Source of the DNA: Gammaproteobacteria bacterium
Lineage (GTDB): Bacteria; Pseudomonadota; Gammaproteobacteria; Magnimaribacterales; Magnimaribacteraceae
NCBI GenBank assembly: GCA_012965075.1
Contig: DTSY01000021.1
Location: 1-14,143, forward strand
DNA length: 14,143 bases
Direction: 5' to 3'
A program made the translations under genes and the position numbers. The notes under the pieces are model-generated. The model had not been told where the DNA came from, searched no databases, and saw only the letters and a list, made by a program, of their open reading frames with translations. Positions 13,243-14,143 of the stretch are shown piece by piece (positions within the stretch are counted from its first letter, which is position 1; every line of letters starts with the position of its first letter).

Positions 13243-14143
13243 TTATCTACCCTTTTTCTTGGGTTTTTTAAAAGGGACTTGTTCCCCATTTTCATATGCG
13301 TATTCAGCATGTAATTTTTGGATCCTCTTGGTCATTGATCCAGCTACACCTTCTCCAATTTTTCTTCCATCCGCTTCTAGAACAGGTGTGATTTCTCCCA
13401 TGGTGCCTGAGGTGAATACTTCATCAGCCGAATAGAGATCTGTATTAGAAAGATTCTTTTCTTGAGTAGTTACCCCTTCTTTGTCTGCTATTTCTAGAAT
13501 CATTTGTCTGGTAAGTCCTGGTAAGCAGCTATCTGTAGTAGGGGTCAATATTTTATTATCACGAACTAAGAAAATATTGGTGTCATTGGTTTCAGAAATA
13601 AACCCATTAATATCTAACATGACCGCACTATCAACATTAGCTGTATTGGCTTCTATTACTGCAAGGATATTATTTAAAAGGTTATTGTGATGAATTTTTG
13701 AATCTAAGTGTTGAGGGGAATTTCTTCTTATTGATGACGTTATTACTCTTATGCCATTATTTGAATAAACCGGAGGTTTCCACTCAGCCAGAACTATGAG
13801 CGTACAACCCAGTTGGTTAAGTTTAGGATTCATTCCCGAAGTAATTTTTTCACCTCGGGTGAGGGTTAATCTAATATGAGTTTCATCCCACATGCCGTTA
13901 GCTTCGAGAGTGAGGAATATGGCTTTGCGGATATCGTCCGACGAAGGTATGGATTTAAATGCGAGTGCTTTAGCCGAATTCTGGAGTCTGATAAGATGAT
14001 CATTTAATGCAGCTATACGTCCTTTGTATACTCTTAATCCCTCCCAAACAGCATCACCACCTTGTACTGCGCTATCAAAGACAGAAACCTTGGCTTCCTC
14101 TCTGGGTAGTAACACCCCATTAATATAAATGAGAATATTGGTA
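13243..14143 (-). CDS. Class IV PLP-dependent aminotransferase, 5'-truncated by the window edge
   Basis: A fold-type IV aminotransferase resembling branched-chain amino acid (IlvE) or D-amino acid transaminases. The reading frame stays open past the GTG codon at 14113-14115 to the right edge, and the upstream residues ILIYINGV are the expected first strand of the family, so the true start lies outside the window. Numbering from that GTG, VSVFDSAVQGGDAVWEGLRVY (10-30) contains the substrate-loop region. The PLP-binding lysine is Lys140 in LDSKIHHNN, and the Glu binding the PLP ring nitrogen is Glu175 in FISETNDTNIF. DLYSADEVFTSGTMGEITPV carries the phosphate-binding Ser/Thr loop. The last residues KKPKKKGR are unusually basic. 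Substrate class (L-branched, D-amino acid, or 4-amino-4-deoxychorismate) is not certain; the pattern fits a branched-chain-type enzyme best. It converges on the monooxygenase gene with no intergenic room for a terminator. Confidence 0.9.
   Translation of the reverse strand, partial: TNILIYINGVLLPREEAKVSVFDSAVQGGDAVWEGLRVYKGRIAALNDHLIRLQNSAKALAFKSIPSSDDIRKAIFLTLEANGMWDETHIRLTLTRGEKITSGMNPKLNQLGCTLIVLAEWKPPVYSNNGIRVITSSIRRNSPQHLDSKIHHNNLLNNILAVIEANTANVDSAVMLDINGFISETNDTNIFLVRDNKILTPTTDSCLPGLTRQMILEIADKEGVTTQEKNLSNTDLYSADEVFTSGTMGEITPVLEADGRKIGEGVAGSMTKRIQKLHAEYAYENGEQVPFKKPKKKGR

Noticed and set aside
14113..14115. GTG as the start of the aminotransferase
   Set aside because: The frame is open further upstream and encodes the conserved first strand of the family (ILIYINGV), so this GTG is an internal valine codon and the gene is 5'-partial.
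1..14143. Mobile elements, CRISPR arrays, tRNA or rRNA genes, defence or biosynthetic islands
   Set aside because: No transposase or integrase motifs, regularly spaced repeats, tRNA-like cloverleaf or island-like composition shift could be recognised by reading either strand.

Overview
The window is AT-rich chromosomal DNA of a Gram-negative bacterium, most likely an uncultured marine gammaproteobacterium of the SAR86 or a similar streamlined type. This placement rests on gene content only: lpxC (lipid A), adjacent secA, coaE and yacG, the rnr-rlmB pair, short intergenic spaces and ATGA overlaps. I see no phage, transposase, CRISPR array, tRNA, rRNA or recognisable defence module.

Left part (1-2754). 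The 5' end of a luciferase-like flavin monooxygenase gene runs off the left edge on the minus strand, downstream of a divergent NRAMP-family metal transporter that lacks the canonical metal-binding motifs. Diverging from the transporter is an alpha/beta hydrolase. Two short A+T-rich palindromes lie between these divergent genes.

Centre (2798-10352). coaE and yacG (plus strand, ATGA overlap) converge on a long minus-strand group rnr-rlmB-lpxC-secA. Between yacG and secA, where gammaproteobacteria usually carry mutT, only a decayed remnant remains: the C-terminal half of the thiamine-phosphate-synthase-like domain of a Nudix/TenI fusion, with a one-base frameshift and no Nudix domain. The neighbouring SecA lacks its usual C-terminal zinc-binding tail. 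lpxC is placed behind rnr-rlmB instead of behind ftsZ.

Right part (10441-14143). A plus-strand operon starts with a small two-helix membrane protein that uses a TTG start, followed by an AMP-forming acyl-CoA ligase and a second luciferase-like monooxygenase. It converges, with two bases between stop codons, on a fold-type IV PLP aminotransferase whose 5' end lies beyond the right edge.

The core genes cover coenzyme A synthesis, gyrase modulation, protein export, lipid A synthesis, 23S rRNA methylation and RNA decay. The flanks look catabolic or accessory: acyl activation, flavin-dependent oxidation, hydrolysis, transamination and metal transport. I found no convincing new multi-gene system. 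The strongest unusual signals are the mutT/TenI remnant, the tail-less SecA beside it, and the unlisted small membrane protein heading the acyl-ligase operon.
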